A stretch of 64,000 bases of DNA from Jacaranda mimosifolia (lineage: Eukaryota > Streptophyta > Magnoliopsida > Lamiales > Bignoniaceae). How positions within the stretch are numbered: position 1 is the first letter of the stretch; every line of letters starts with the position of its first letter. Shown here piece after piece: positions 51,177 to 63,067 of the stretch. The notes beneath the pieces were generated by a model that saw only the letters and a list, made by a program, of their open reading frames with translations, had not been told where the DNA came from and ran no database searches. The position numbers and the translations under genes were made by a program. The stretch is taken from assembly GCA_018894105.1 (NCBI GenBank), contig CM032128.1, positions 30,899,299 through 30,963,298 on the forward strand. Reading direction: 5' to 3'.

Positions 51177-51844
51177 TGTTGGTGTATGAGCATTTTATTA
51201 TTTACATTTATCTACATGTCCTTTCACATTATTCCATTAATAATGAGAATATGGTCACATTATGGTGGAAGTTATGAACATTAAATATACATGTCCTTTC
51301 ATATTACTCCATTGATGATATGAATATGGTCACATTATGGTGGGAGTTAGTTGAGTAGTGAAGAGTCCCTCATTATTCGTTAGTAAAGGAAGAGTCTCAT
51401 CCTTTACTCTTTTTGTTCTTCTTCAATTCGCATTTGCACACCCCCTCTATCCCTATGTGTAACCTTTGATTTACTTATCCAATAATTCTCATTTATTTTA
51501 TGGAGGTCCTCCATACCTATGAATAGGAGTCACTTCTTCCTTTTGGTAACCTAGCAAGAATTCTTATAACTACTATATTGCACAAACTAAAAAAGAGTTA
51601 TACTAGTTGAAGAAAGGTGTTCTTGTGGTGGAGCTTTGAACTCAAATCTTGTCCAGAATTTGTGAGTTACAAGACGTTGTCGGGCTGTTGTATCCTAAAG
51701 GGGACAAGTTAAGAGTATTACTGCTGGACCATAACAAATTTTTACTGCAGTAGGCTTGAATCTCATTAAAGAGAGTGAGATATCTGCGCCTCAACTTAGA
51801 GATTATTTGATATTTTTTCAATTGTAATTGTTCTTTCACCATCA
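51177..51844 (+). repeat. 3' LTR of the copia element
   Basis: 668 bases, the pair of 47090-47756. Confidence 0.92.
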
Positions 51845-51849
51845 CTTTA

Positions 51850-52620
51850 TGGCTTGCATGGAGCTATACAACCTAAGTAAGGTAGTCTATTATAAGATCT
51901 TCCATATGGTGCTGACAAAGTGAGCCCTCACCTAATTCAACCAACTACCTGTTGAAACCATCTTTGTACTGTAGCAGTTGGACCAATGTTTCCTACATAA
52001 CTTCTTTATTAACCTTGAAGTACTTCAAGACCATTGCATATTTGTTCACCATACGCAAAAGGATGTGAAAAGCGTATGAAAGTATGTCAACCAATTCATC
52101 CAAACTATACATGAGATTTCTTATCTCAATTAGGAGATATTTCCTATCTCAATTAAGAGCTCTTGCCCAGTATCATATAATAAAGCTTAAGACACAAAAG
52201 TTCAAGAAGCATATAGTGGGAAAGCCCCTGAATACTTTGGAGAAGCTCTAATTCAGTCGAGAAGTACATCTGTATTGAGAAGATAATAATCCCCATGGAG
52301 AACACAAGCAAAAATCAAGAGAAAAAAATGAGCCTATTGGTGGTAGTAGAGGAAAAGATCGCAGATATAAGCCTCAATCAAGATTCACGAGGAATACTAC
52401 CCCAATATACCACGAATAGATATGTGGGCGGTAGCTCAGCATGAAGGCTTTGTAGAAAAGCCCAAAAGATGGTGGAAAATCTCAAAAGGCATATTTAAGA
52501 GAAGTACGGTTGTTTCCATCGTGATAAAGGACATATGATTGAAGAATGTCACAATCTGAAGGATAAAATCAAAACTAATCCAGTCTAGATATCTAATGGA
52601 GTTTGTAGCTAAACATCAAG
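51850..52620 (+). pseudogene. gypsy gag remnant, 3' part
   Basis: It continues the gag frame cut by the copia element: ACMELYNLSKVVYYKIFHMV, FNQLPVETIF, YVNQFIQTIHEISYL, and a knuckle-like YGCFHRDKGHMIEECHNLKD (about 52504-52563). Many stops. Lineage not resolved, but it is distinct from the Tat-type element upstream. Confidence 0.65.
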
Positions 52621-54945
52621 GCAGCCCTAAAGAACCTTAGCAACAAATACAACTTGCCAAATTATAGATTGGAGCCCAGAGAGAAACCCAACTGTAAAAT
52701 CCTGACAACTCATCTACTGTAAGAGTTACCTCTGTAATCTCTAGCAAATATTGGAGACAACTTAGTAAGTACTTGTAGATCTCTAAATCGAGTCGCAAGG
52801 CAAATCTAGTTCCTTGGACAAGGCCTTACATGTGTACGTGGTTCACCCTTTTCAAATAAAATTGCATTTTTAGACGATGGCCTAGCAGCAAGGAGCTAGG
52901 TGGGACAATTAAAGTTGCTAAAGTAATTGCTAAAGATAGTAAAGTACCCCGAAAATGGCAACATAGGGCATCTTCCTAGGAAGGCAAGAAAAACTCAAAT
53001 AGACTAGAAAGCTTAATCCTATGGCTCATCAGTTCTAAATATATTGTTATGAGCAAATTAGGTAAGGCACTGATACCAACTCTCATATTTGGACCCCTCG
53101 TTCAGTGAACACTCATTGTTAGACCTTAACTCGAATTACTTACTAGAGATTGACTTATTGCATAAGGACTTGGTGCACACATTCCCAATGTAAATCCATG
53201 CAACGTAGAACAGTAGGATAAGATGCTAAGAGAGACTATCTCCAGCGTTAGGGTCTCAAGAAGATGTTGAAATCCCAGCAAGCAAACTAGAGGAAAAACC
53301 TCCAGCATGGCTACCAAGGCGAAACGCACCCTGGCGCTCGGACAATCGAACGAAGCAGCTGCTGAGATGCTCAGCCTCAAGGGCGATCGCATAGGTTGAT
53401 CTCCCTTACAAGTAATCACCCTTAAGGTGACCGCACCCTTTGGGGTAGCTGCACTACCCCAATGGTAGGTTGGAGTGGCTGCCCCATCCCGGTCAACCAA
53501 TATTGAACGGTGCACATATACCTTTAGAGCCCATCTTCCTACCTTCAATGCAAGACAACATCTAACTAGAAACTCTAAATAAAAGGCAACTTTGAGGATG
53601 GTAAAACATAATGTATGAGTGCAAAAAATGGTAATAATAAAAATATAAAAAATATGATATGAAATTAAGAAGGAAAATAAATATTAATAAAATAAATACA
53701 ATGTTAAGTAATAGAAAATATAAAATAATAATGAAAATCATACTTTCAATTTGAAACTACCAATTTCCAATTGAAAGTAAGGAGGCTAGATGATATACTC
53801 CAAATATACCTTCAAGGTATATTAGTCAAATCACCTTCAAAGATAAATACAAAATATTAAGATGGACTGTGAAGCATAATAAATGGAGTACACCAAACCC
53901 AATCATTACATAAACCAACATTTATGACAGAAAAAGCATTCAAGAAATTCATTTTTACTCATGCTAATCTCCAGGCAAACATGTTCTTGTACTTGGAGAC
54001 CCACAATATATAGCATTCAATTGCTAATTTCCAAAGAAATGTCCATAAACAAAGGCTTTGTTTGTTAGCATTCTTCCACAATATTTTCCAACTCTTACAC
54101 CTTAAACAAATGAAAAGCTATATTCCCTAATCCTAGTTTCCAAAACACATAAAATTATCCTCAATGTACCCCCTTACTATTCACCCTAAAAAATCATACC
54201 CCAATACATATATATACACGCATATACCAATCATTTCATTTTTACATACGCAATTATAATTACTATCAAGATATTCATTTCACCCTACCAACCTAGCAAA
54301 AAAGTGATTTATGTAACATTTGCAGTAAAATTTATCTTATTCCAAAATAATATCAAACAAATAATTTTTTCCCAAAACATTCTCCATCTCTCCCCTAAAA
54401 CAAAAACAAACAAGCATCACAATTCACATTCCCTCAATCCACTTCCTAAAACACTTTTCCCCAAAATATTTTTCATAATTTACCCTAAATGCAAACAAAT
54501 AGAGCCAAATTTCATCCACATCATTTACCAATCAAAATTATTTAATTTGAAAAAAACAATAATACAAATTCATCACATGCTGAGCCTAATTTAATTGTTA
54601 TCAATTCCCGGAAGTAGAATTTCTACCAAGACTTGTCGACATATTTTGCTCAAAATTAATTTTTATATGATCCCCTTGTGCAAATTGAAATCGAGTGATG
54701 AAATATTAACACACGTCGACAGAAAACGGGAAATCAGGGAGCAGCACTAAATTTGCAATTAGAGTTGTCGTTTCTGTAATAACTCTGTTAGGGTTTTGTT
54801 AGGGCAAAATAAACATTTACGGCCAGGTTAGTTGAAATTAATTTCAGTTTAGTTGGGTTACGCCAGTAATTGGTTATGGGGTTAGTACCTGTAAATCTAT
54901 CCCAACAAAATCGATTCCCTTTTTTCTATTAACAGCAGAGCTCCA
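52620..54945. other. Intergenic and repeat-derived sequence
   Basis: No supported gene. 53126-53548 (minus) is open but low-complexity. A MITE-like inverted pair (GGCTTTGTTTGTTAGCATT at about 54053, and GGCTCTATTTGTTTGCATT in reverse ending at about 54508) may mark a 0.45-kb element; TSD unclear. Confidence 0.4.
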
Positions 54946-55067
54946 GATTGTATGAATACAGACTTCAGTTAAGCAGTGAGGTTATCCCTATTCTGAGTTG
55001 TTTGCTACCGTTACCACTCTTCTTATTCTGTCCTTGTTCTTCCCATTTCTGTAAAACAACTATTACA

Positions 55068-57453
55068 ATGGTTGCGCCCTCAATCTGGTTCCGCTATTTT
55101 GCTAGCAAACTCGAGTACTCTGTTTCTCTCAGTCGGAAGGTAACCCCCCGCGTTTTCGAATTGTAGAGCTTATGTTTTTGTAATCATTTCTTGATTTCTG
55201 AAATGGGTTTCTCTTTATGTTTCGTGTTATGATTGGAAAGTGTTGGGAGGTTGGAGGGTTACTTGGTGGGGATCTTTTTAGTGGTTTTGATATCTTGATT
55301 CTTAGCAAGAGAATGTTATTTTGAGGTTTTTCTTTCTTTGAAGATTTCGTATGAAGATAGCTAGATTCCTGATTTTGTTTGGGATTCTAGTATAGTCATG
55401 ATCCCTCGGTGGACATCACTTACCTCTCCTTTTGGTTTCAGCCAAATTCCCAATTTCTTTTCTTGATTTTTAGCAGGAGAGAACGCCAGGGAAGCTAGTA
55501 CGCTCTCATTGGCTGTTTCGCTTCTCTCTGCCTAATACTTTAAGATGGAAATAGAAGTGTTTCATCAATTTGCCTATGTTGAAGTAATATGTGGTTTTCA
55601 CTCCAATTCTAGAACTCTTTCCATGAGTAGTTGATTTTTTTTCTTTGAAAATTTGTTCTTAGTCTTTTGATGGTTGTTCAAGACATGAGCACTGATGTTT
55701 AATTCATTATCCTCTTATCACTTTAGGAGTTGTTTAGATTTTGTGTGGGAGGAGTTGCTTCTGCCATATTTTATGTGGATCATCCAGGGCATATTCTGAA
55801 AAATTTGCTTGTAACCATTCTGTTACATTTCCTTTTCCCAAACGAACTGAATGTTTCATCATATATGCTGAAAGAATTTATATGATTGCAGAACTATGGG
55901 CTAGGTGAAATTAAAGATACTGAAATTCTTCATAACATATGGAGAAATCTACTCCAAGGAAGGTTGACGTTCTTGCATTGGAACAAAGGTGAAGAGATGG
56001 CTCCAATGATTGGGGCTCAGGGTGGAACTCTTCTTGTTCGGAACATTCCTGCTCCAGATCCTACGTATGGTTTGCAATAATGAAAAAATATTTAGCAGCA
56101 ATTTAACTTAATGCTATTTCTCTACATTGGCTGCTGAAAATATGCCTTTTTTTTTTTGTTTATTTAGTTTACCATAGTGTAGTCTTTTGACTGTATCTTT
56201 TGTTGGATTCATGACTGCCATTATTCTTTGCACCTATTGTTATGGTTGCACATTTTTATTGCTTAACTCGGAATGGTAAATATAAGTTTGCATTGACCTT
56301 TTTGATCTAGTTTTATAAGCATAATACTATAAAGGATTTATGAGTCTATAAGTTTCCATAGGGTTGATTTAACAATAAAAGTTAAGAGTAAGCATGAAAG
56401 ATATCTGGCCAGTGGGGAAAAAGAGAAGGAAAAGCTGGATTGGTAGATGGGGTATTTAGAACTAGCAAACACAATACAAGGAAAAGAATGTCAAAAGTGA
56501 ATTAAGGGATTATTTTGAATGAGCTTCAGATCTCAACATAGTCAAGAGACCTGTAATTCTTCTGTGTCAGCCACCAAATTTGCTTTCAATGTTTGCTTGT
56601 GGTTACCTAATGAACATTTTGCTCATGTCAAAGCTTTGATTTGACCACCATCTTTGATATTTCGTTATTTCCAAATAGTGGCAGTTATTTTTAAGAAAAA
56701 CACATCTGGTTTATTATACATAACGTCACTTGTTCCATGTATATGTGGATCAATTGACCCTACTAAACGAACTATAGCTCTGCCTATGCATATCGTTTTG
56801 AAGTGGCCGCACATTTTGGTTCCTAAGAAGCTGATTGCTTGTCTCCATTTGTGATAGGAGAGTTCATGTTGGAGATGTTGTAGTCCTGAAGGACCCTGAG
56901 CATTGGGACAATTATCTTGTAAGGAGGTTAGCTGCCATTGAAGGATATGAGATGGTGTCTACTGGTGCAACGGATGAATCTTTTGTCCTTGGGAGGGACG
57001 AGTGCTGGGTATTAGCTGACAATAAAAAACTAGTGCCCAAGGTATGTGTGCTTCTTTATGCTATAGATACATAAGTTTTTGTTTAGAATAATGGGTAGAT
57101 ATTGATGATTAATATTTTATACGATTGTGTTTTCTTTTCATTTTTCTGGTCGTTGTACTGCAGGAAGCATATGATAGTCGTACTTTTGGTCCAGTTAACA
57201 TGAGAAACATAGTTGGGCGAGTCATATATTGTCTAAGAAACGCTGTGGATCATGGACCTGTAAACAATAGGTAACTATTTATGATTATTATGAAATGGTA
57301 CTCAGAGTTATAATACTGCTACTGAAAATTCTCGTTCTGATTCTGATTAAATGATGATGCTGGTTTTTCAGCGAATTTAGCACACAGCAGGATTCACCAG
57401 TTCTAAAAGTCGAGCTAGATGTTGATGAGATGGCAAAAAATCACAAAGCATAG
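55068..57453 (+). CDS. S26 signal-peptidase-like protein (mitochondrial inner-membrane protease-like), catalytic dyad substituted
   Basis: Exons 55068-55139, 55892-56064, 56858-57041, 57164-57270 and 57372-57453 join in frame with GT/AG introns to give 205 residues, ending KNHKA. The family scaffold is clear: the box around the catalytic Ser (GEEMAPMIG, residues 57-65), GDVVVLKDP (87-95), LVRRLAAIEG (102-111), and the FGP box DSRTFGPVNMRNIVGRV. In active S26 peptidases the first box is SMxPT and the second holds the catalytic Lys (KRV). Here Glu59 replaces the Ser and Arg104 the Lys. It matches the Arabidopsis neighbour of TOL2 (At1g06200) from memory, which I recall has the same Ser substitution. 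Probably a non-catalytic organellar membrane protein; role unknown. Confidence 0.88.
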
Positions 57454-59383
57454 ATTTATAAAAAATAAAAAAAATAGAGGTCCTTGGCTCACTCAGCTTA
57501 AATTGTTGGAGTCGTGAACATGAAAGAATTGGTGGTAAATCTTCTAACCAAAATGGTGGCATTATGAATATGTTTCTTGCCGAGTTGTGGGATTTGTGTT
57601 GTCCCTCGAAACTAGTCCAATGAGCAGACTGCAATGGGGTGTTGAGTTTACAGTTGCTCTGAGATATTTCACTTGGGAGGTTTTGGTTTTTGTCATTAAT
57701 TTTGGATAAAGTTTTGGTACCTTTATTCCATCAATTTCATCACTTTCTTCTTCTACTACTACTACCATTCACGATCTGTAAACTTAATTCAATATCCTCT
57801 TGTGCTTTGAACGCAAACACACATTCTTTGGATTCCGCTGATCTTCTTTGTCTGGTTGAGTTGTTTGTTAGATGAAAGTAGACAGTATATAGATGTGGCC
57901 ATTGATCGCTGCTGTATCAGGCAATTGACTTCCTGCTAATTTCAACTCAAATTGCTGCTAAGATCATGCATTTTTGGTGTCATTTTCGGAAATGTATTTT
58001 CATCTTGTTTTCATTTGGCGAATTACATATGTTTTCATTTCTTTAAAAAAAACTTTGTTGGTCCAAACTTTAGCCATATGTAGTAGGCATCTGAGTATAA
58101 ATATCTATTTGGACTTAACTCATGTGAACGCATTTTCATTTAAGTATGCTTTTATCTTCTAAAAATATTCTAGTTATTTTGTTTATTTAATATGACTATG
58201 GATGTGTGCGGATGTATTGGAAAGCAACCAAAAAAAAAAAAAAAAAAGTTTTAATTTTTTAAAAAATAATTGAATTATTATTATTATTATTTTGGATTGT
58301 TTCTAGACTTATTTAAACTTATTTTAGACCTGAAATGCACAAGCTTACTTAAATCCAGGGCGCCTAATCATATCCAAAATTAAGATAGATTGGCTATGTA
58401 ATTGGATCTCGATGGAGTTGGATTCAAATAAGGTTGTCAATAGGTTGGATTTGGATCAAATTTGTCAAATTCGGATTCAAAATTGATTATTAAAATTCAT
58501 ATCCGAATTTGATATCGATAGGATATCTGTTGGTCATATGATATTCGAATCCGATGAATATTCGAAATTCGATAAAAAAATTAGCTCCAATTTAATATTT
58601 TTTTCCCTTCTTTTGGATTATATAAAAATATTATATTTATATAGTAAATTTATGTCATATTTAAATTTTTAACAACCTTTTATTATATATTAGTTCAAAA
58701 GTTAAATTTTTGAATACTAAACTCTTATTTCACATTATACTAATGTATAGATAAACTATTATACATTATTATATTTGACATTTTACTAATATTACTCTTA
58801 TTTTTGAAACTAAAAAATCAATATTAATAGTATAATATAGACATTAATATATATATATTAAATCAATATAATATATCAATTTTATTTTAAATTTTTTATT
58901 AATATTATATATAAGAGTATTAATTTAATAAAAAAATTATTAAAGTTTGGATTCGGATCTTTAACGAATCGGATTGCTTAATTCCATATTCAATCTATTT
59001 ATTTTTAAATTACGGATATTTATAATTAGATTTGATCAATCAAATATTTTAACTGAATAAAAATTTTAAAATACAGATCAATTTCAGATTGAATTTGAAT
59101 TAGAATTCGATCTATTGACAGATGTAGATTCAATTCAAACTTGAATAGAGATACAGGCCATTGAGAAACCTATCCAGTCCAATTAAAACAAATGGGTATA
59201 TTATGGATTGGATCCAACCCACTTAAGGGCCCAAAATACCCAATCCTCTCCAGCCTCCACCTTAGGGCCTTAGGCCAGCACATTACACACATATAAGCGC
59301 AGGAAAACCCGCCATTGGATTTTGGTTCGACCCGCGTAAACCGCCTGACCGCAACTGAAGAACTTGTCCCGGCAGTTTCAAGC
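57454..59383. other. 3' flank and AT-rich intergenic sequence with a hAT-like repeat
   Basis: No gene is seen. A possible hAT-like repeat lies at about 58433-59118: the ends TGTCAATAGGTTGGATTTGG and (in reverse) TGTCAATAGATCGAATTC are inverted, and TTCGGATTC words recur inside. No clear TSD. Confidence 0.45.
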
Positions 59384-60942
59384 ATGTCGCGCTCGATTCA
59401 CTTCATCTCCAAAATCATTCCTGGTACATGTTACCTATCTACCTATTTATATATATATATATATATGTATATATACACACGCATGCGTATGGTATGTGTT
59501 AATGCAACGCATTGGTCGATTTTCTTGCAGGCGAATGTCTTTATTGTATTTTCAAGGTTTTATACTCTTAAGTTTTGAGAAATTAGCTTTTTATTTGATT
59601 TTGCTCGGTTCTGTGGGTAATTTTGTTTATGCTTGACTTATTGAGTGATGCATGCTACTGTTTGATGAAATGATTTTCTGTACTTTTCTTCAATGTTTGA
59701 GGAATTAAAGTGGGATTTTCTGTTAGTTTTTCTTCACACATTTCATTAGAGTTTGTAGATTTTATCAGGGCAATAGACCTGGAAAAAAAAAAGAACTACA
59801 TGACTATCATTTGACAAAGCTTTATTGGACAACTACTCCGCATCACGTTTTGATATTATTGACACACTTCTGATTTTTGTTGCAGGATGTGGGCCACCTG
59901 ATGGTAGATGTCTTCCTAGCTCCGGAGTTTCTGGAAGTGCACTGGGCATATCACCTAATTCTTCTCGTGCTGACGACAGATTCATTTCTGATTAGAAGTT
60001 TTTGTCCTTGAGATGTGCATCTAGGTACACATCTTCTGTATGTGATGCAAATTCTGGCAATTATAGAAGAAATTCAGATTTCTCAAGGCAAAACAAGCAT
60101 GGGTTCTCCCGCAATAGGTATAGGCTCAACGAAGAGAGAGATTGTTATGAAGACTTTGAAGAATCAGAAACTTTGGCTTCTAGAAATGGACTACTTTCTG
60201 TTTCTGGGAACCAAAAATTTCAAGCAACTGCAACTCCAGGTCCTAGGGAGAAGGAGATTGTTGAACTATTCCGAAAGGTGCAGGCCCAACTTCGTGAAAG
60301 AGCAGCAGTGAGGGAAGGCAGGGAAACTGAGGATTCTCAAGAAAAAGGCAAAGAGAGTGAAACTGTTGATTCTCTTCTCAAGCTTTTGAGGAAACACTCA
60401 GTTCAACAAGGAAAGAAAAACACCACCGTGTTTCTAGATCAACATGAGCAGGCTGGCCCTTCGATTGAAGAGAGAAGCACGAACATCTCAGACTCTAATA
60501 GCCGTGGGGAGAATGAGATACAAGAAAGCCCGAGACGACATCTTAGCTGGCCAAAATCAAACTTTCGTAGAAGATCTCCAGTCCCTGAAATCAAATTCCA
60601 GCCTGTTTATTCCGAGGGCTCTGTTATTTCTATCTCAAAGACAATTTGGATAGCAGGAGAAAGCAGATTGGTTTGGAGCGGGAGGAGGTTGAATCTGGTA
60701 CGGAAACCTTGTTTTTGGTAGGAAATGGGATTGAAGAAATCTCAGAGGATGAAACTTCTGGAATTTACCAAAGTGAGCACGACGGTTCAAGTAAAGAATC
60801 TAGTCTGGTTGAAAAAAGTAATCTGAGTGGAATGAAGCTGACTGAATTGAGAGATCTCGCAAGGTCTCACGGCTTGAAAGGATTCTCAAAGCTGAAAAAG
60901 AATGAGCTTGTGGAATTGCTGATTGGGTCAATATTAGTATGA
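59384..60942 (+). pseudogene. RHON1: Rho-N domain protein (RHON1-like), with one stop and one frameshift
   Basis: Exon 1 is 59384-59423 (MSRSIHFISKIIP). Exon 2 begins at 59886 after TTGCAG and reads CGPPDGRCLPSSGVSGSALG. A TAG at 59993-59995 interrupts it; the frame continues in phase to about 60640 (PREKEIVELFRKVQAQLRER, SETVDSLLKLLRKHS). There it changes frame, consistent with loss of one base between SISK and NLDSRRKQIGLEREEVES. The C-terminal Rho-N domain (GMKLTELRDLARSHGLKGFS, ending 60942) is intact in the new frame. RHON1 binds plastid RNA and helps rbcL processing and termination. No ATG lies between the stop and the conserved region. Either a pseudogene with a functional copy elsewhere, or assembly errors. 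It lies next to the S26-like gene, as in Arabidopsis. Confidence 0.75.
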
Positions 60943-62479
60943 TCCCTGATAACGTGATTTGTGAGAAAGAGGACTGAGGTTCTGTTATACTCTCATTTGC
61001 TTTGATAGAATGGTGTTCTTTGCAAGATCTCCTGTTTCTTTCACACTAAGGCACAGATTCAGCTTAACTATTGAGCCTGTTATCGCACCAGGTTCTTTTA
61101 TATTTGTTGGTCTATGTTCGAGTGCGGACATAAAAGTTCGGGTTTAGTGTGAAATGTTAAATAAATAAAATGTCCATAATCATCAATCCTGAGTAGGGTT
61201 TTTGTAATGCATCACGTGGTTATTACTAAGTTTGTAATAAATTCACTTGGTAATTATTAAAAACCTTTGTGTATATACATAACATTGTTACAATCGAATT
61301 AAAGGTGCAAGTCAAAGTTGTGAAGTGACTGTTGGCAAACTTCCAGTAGCATTAGCTTATGCTCTGATCCCAAGCAGCATGCGGTGTGTTCTGACTTCAA
61401 GTAGCATGGAATGGTAAAATTCTATATGAACTAGCAAGGACTAAATTAAATATGAACATGTTCTAAACTCGAATAGCAAGAGATATATGAAATCTTGTGT
61501 GAATTAGTAAGGAAGAGACCAATAGCAAAGTAGTATCACGAGAGAATGGTGAAAGGATTCCTAATTTGAGAGTGACATAGAACATGAGACTATAAGCTCC
61601 CAAACTATGCACTCCTTCGTATTCGTCAGGAAACCTTTAACTAGAATTATTGTTGGATAACTCAAATAATGGATAATAATTAATCCATATGAAGGGAGAG
61701 CTGGTAGAGAATGAAGGTAGATGGAACTAAATGCATTTTTTGGAGGGGGAACTTTAGCCATTGCATCAATTCGGTTATATTGAACGCGTTCTAAATTTGA
61801 ATCTGCACCCCTAGGATCAATAAACCTTTCGAGAGAAGATAGGACTTCGACCGCGTGTTTATTGAAAAATCAGCTAGTCTCTTATAGATGGTGGCATTGA
61901 TTGCATTAATTTAAGTAGCAACATCGCCCTTAGAATTTAAAGAATCTAAGGAAACATAAGCATATCTTCTTTGAAATATCATTATTGCCAAGGTTGTAGG
62001 TCTTTCTCCAAACTACTCAAGTCTAATCCAGTTAGACTTTTTAAAGATTCCAGTTCAAGAGTTCCTAAATCCCAAAAATCTATAGCTTCACCCTCAAAAA
62101 TAACCTCTCCAATTGGAGAACACTACTTGTATTACTTAGATATCTCTAAGGATCTCCTAATTGTTCCAAATCAACATAAAAATAGATTATTTAAGCAGAA
62201 AGAATTATGTGCTGATGCAGGATACCTATTTAAAAATTTTCACAACTCATCATAAAAAATTCAACCTTGTCACACTTTGTCCGTAACTCATTAGAGGCCA
62301 CATAACTTCAATTGTTCTACTGTGTCATTGTAGAAATTTTCTTTTTCTTCTTTGGTTATCTGCATCCATGTTTAGTCTATTGAGAAACATGAACTGATAA
62401 AAATATGCGCACCACATACTAATTAATAAAGGTGTGCATCAAAGTTTAGGAAAATCAAAGTTCTGGGAACAATGGAGCA
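60943..62479. other. Intergenic sequence
   Basis: The first 200 bases are probably the 3' UTR of the RHON1-like gene. The rest is AT-rich. A frame at 61971-62255 is protein-like but unrecognised and is not called. Confidence 0.4.
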
Positions 62480-62533
62480 TACTGAACTCATGCAGGCTTC
62501 CATCAATGGTGTCTTTCCATCTTCGTCAATCCA
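62480..62533 (-). pseudogene. Tiny ankyrin-repeat exon fragment (XBAT34/35-like)
   Basis: Read on the minus strand, ATTACAG is followed by WIDEDGKTPLMEACMSSVCS. This matches the start of the first ankyrin exon of plant XBAT34/XBAT35-type RING-ankyrin E3 ligases (WIDKEGKTPLIVACM), including the splice-acceptor position. It is only about 50 bases and nothing else of the gene is found nearby, so it is a stray fragment. Assignment is from memory of the family and could be chance. Confidence 0.4.
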
Positions 62534-63067
62534 CTGTAATCATTAGGATATATGTTAAATCGACATTTTGGCAGAAATCTTAGGCGTTCCCTTTGTAAAA
62601 GTTGCTCATCATGAAAGGGATTGAGAAAGAAGAGGAACCTCCCCTAGGATGCTAAAGGCCTCAGCAAAACAGGGGCAGAAACTTAATTATATTTTTGAGA
62701 AGTTCCTATACAATAACTTACTATATGAACACAAATTGATAGGTACCTAATTATCCTTCTAAGAGACCGGCATTTTTCCAGATTCTCAGTAGCATACAAA
62801 ATGTTAGAACATCAGGAGGTTCTTTTGTTTGAGGAAGCCAACACAACCACAACCAAAAAGTTGTCCACAGCACAGGGCAACTGTCACTGATGCCAGTGCT
62901 GCGACATGTTGCCTTGTTGCTAACACTTGCAGTGTGAATGCAAATTAGCAACTGCCTTAAAATGGTTAGTAGGCATACCTCATTGCAATGCACTCCCCCA
63001 CTGACATAACTTGTTCAAATTGCAGCAGCCCCTTGTGGCCCACATGAGCAAAAAGCCTCTACTTCGG
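62534..63067. other. 3' flank of the FRIGIDA-like gene
   Basis: No gene is seen; probably partly 3' UTR of the minus-strand gene starting at 63068. The ORF at 62751-62993 (minus) is unrecognised and Cys/Leu-rich, and is rejected. Confidence 0.45.

Larger units (their letters stand above)
47090..51844 (+). mobile_element. Ty1/copia LTR retrotransposon with internal deletion (4.76 kb)
   Basis: CTTTA is repeated at 47085-47089 and 51845-51849. LTRs are 47090-47756 and 51177-51844, starting TGTTGGTGTA and ending TTCTTTCACCATCA, of nearly equal length (667/668) and clearly similar. A purine-rich tract (GATTGGGGGAA) precedes the 3' LTR. Internal order is gag start, GAG-pre-integrase, integrase, RT, RNase H, as in copia. 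The rest of gag, the zinc knuckle and the protease are missing, so the element is non-autonomous. No standard tRNA-Met primer site is visible after the 5' LTR. Confidence 0.92.

Noticed and set aside
53126..53548. 140-codon minus-strand ORF
   Set aside because: No recognisable domain and no supporting exon; it lies in repeat-derived sequence.
62751..62993. 80-codon minus-strand ORF downstream of the FRIGIDA-like stop codon
   Set aside because: No domain and no splice link to the gene; probably 3' UTR or intergenic.
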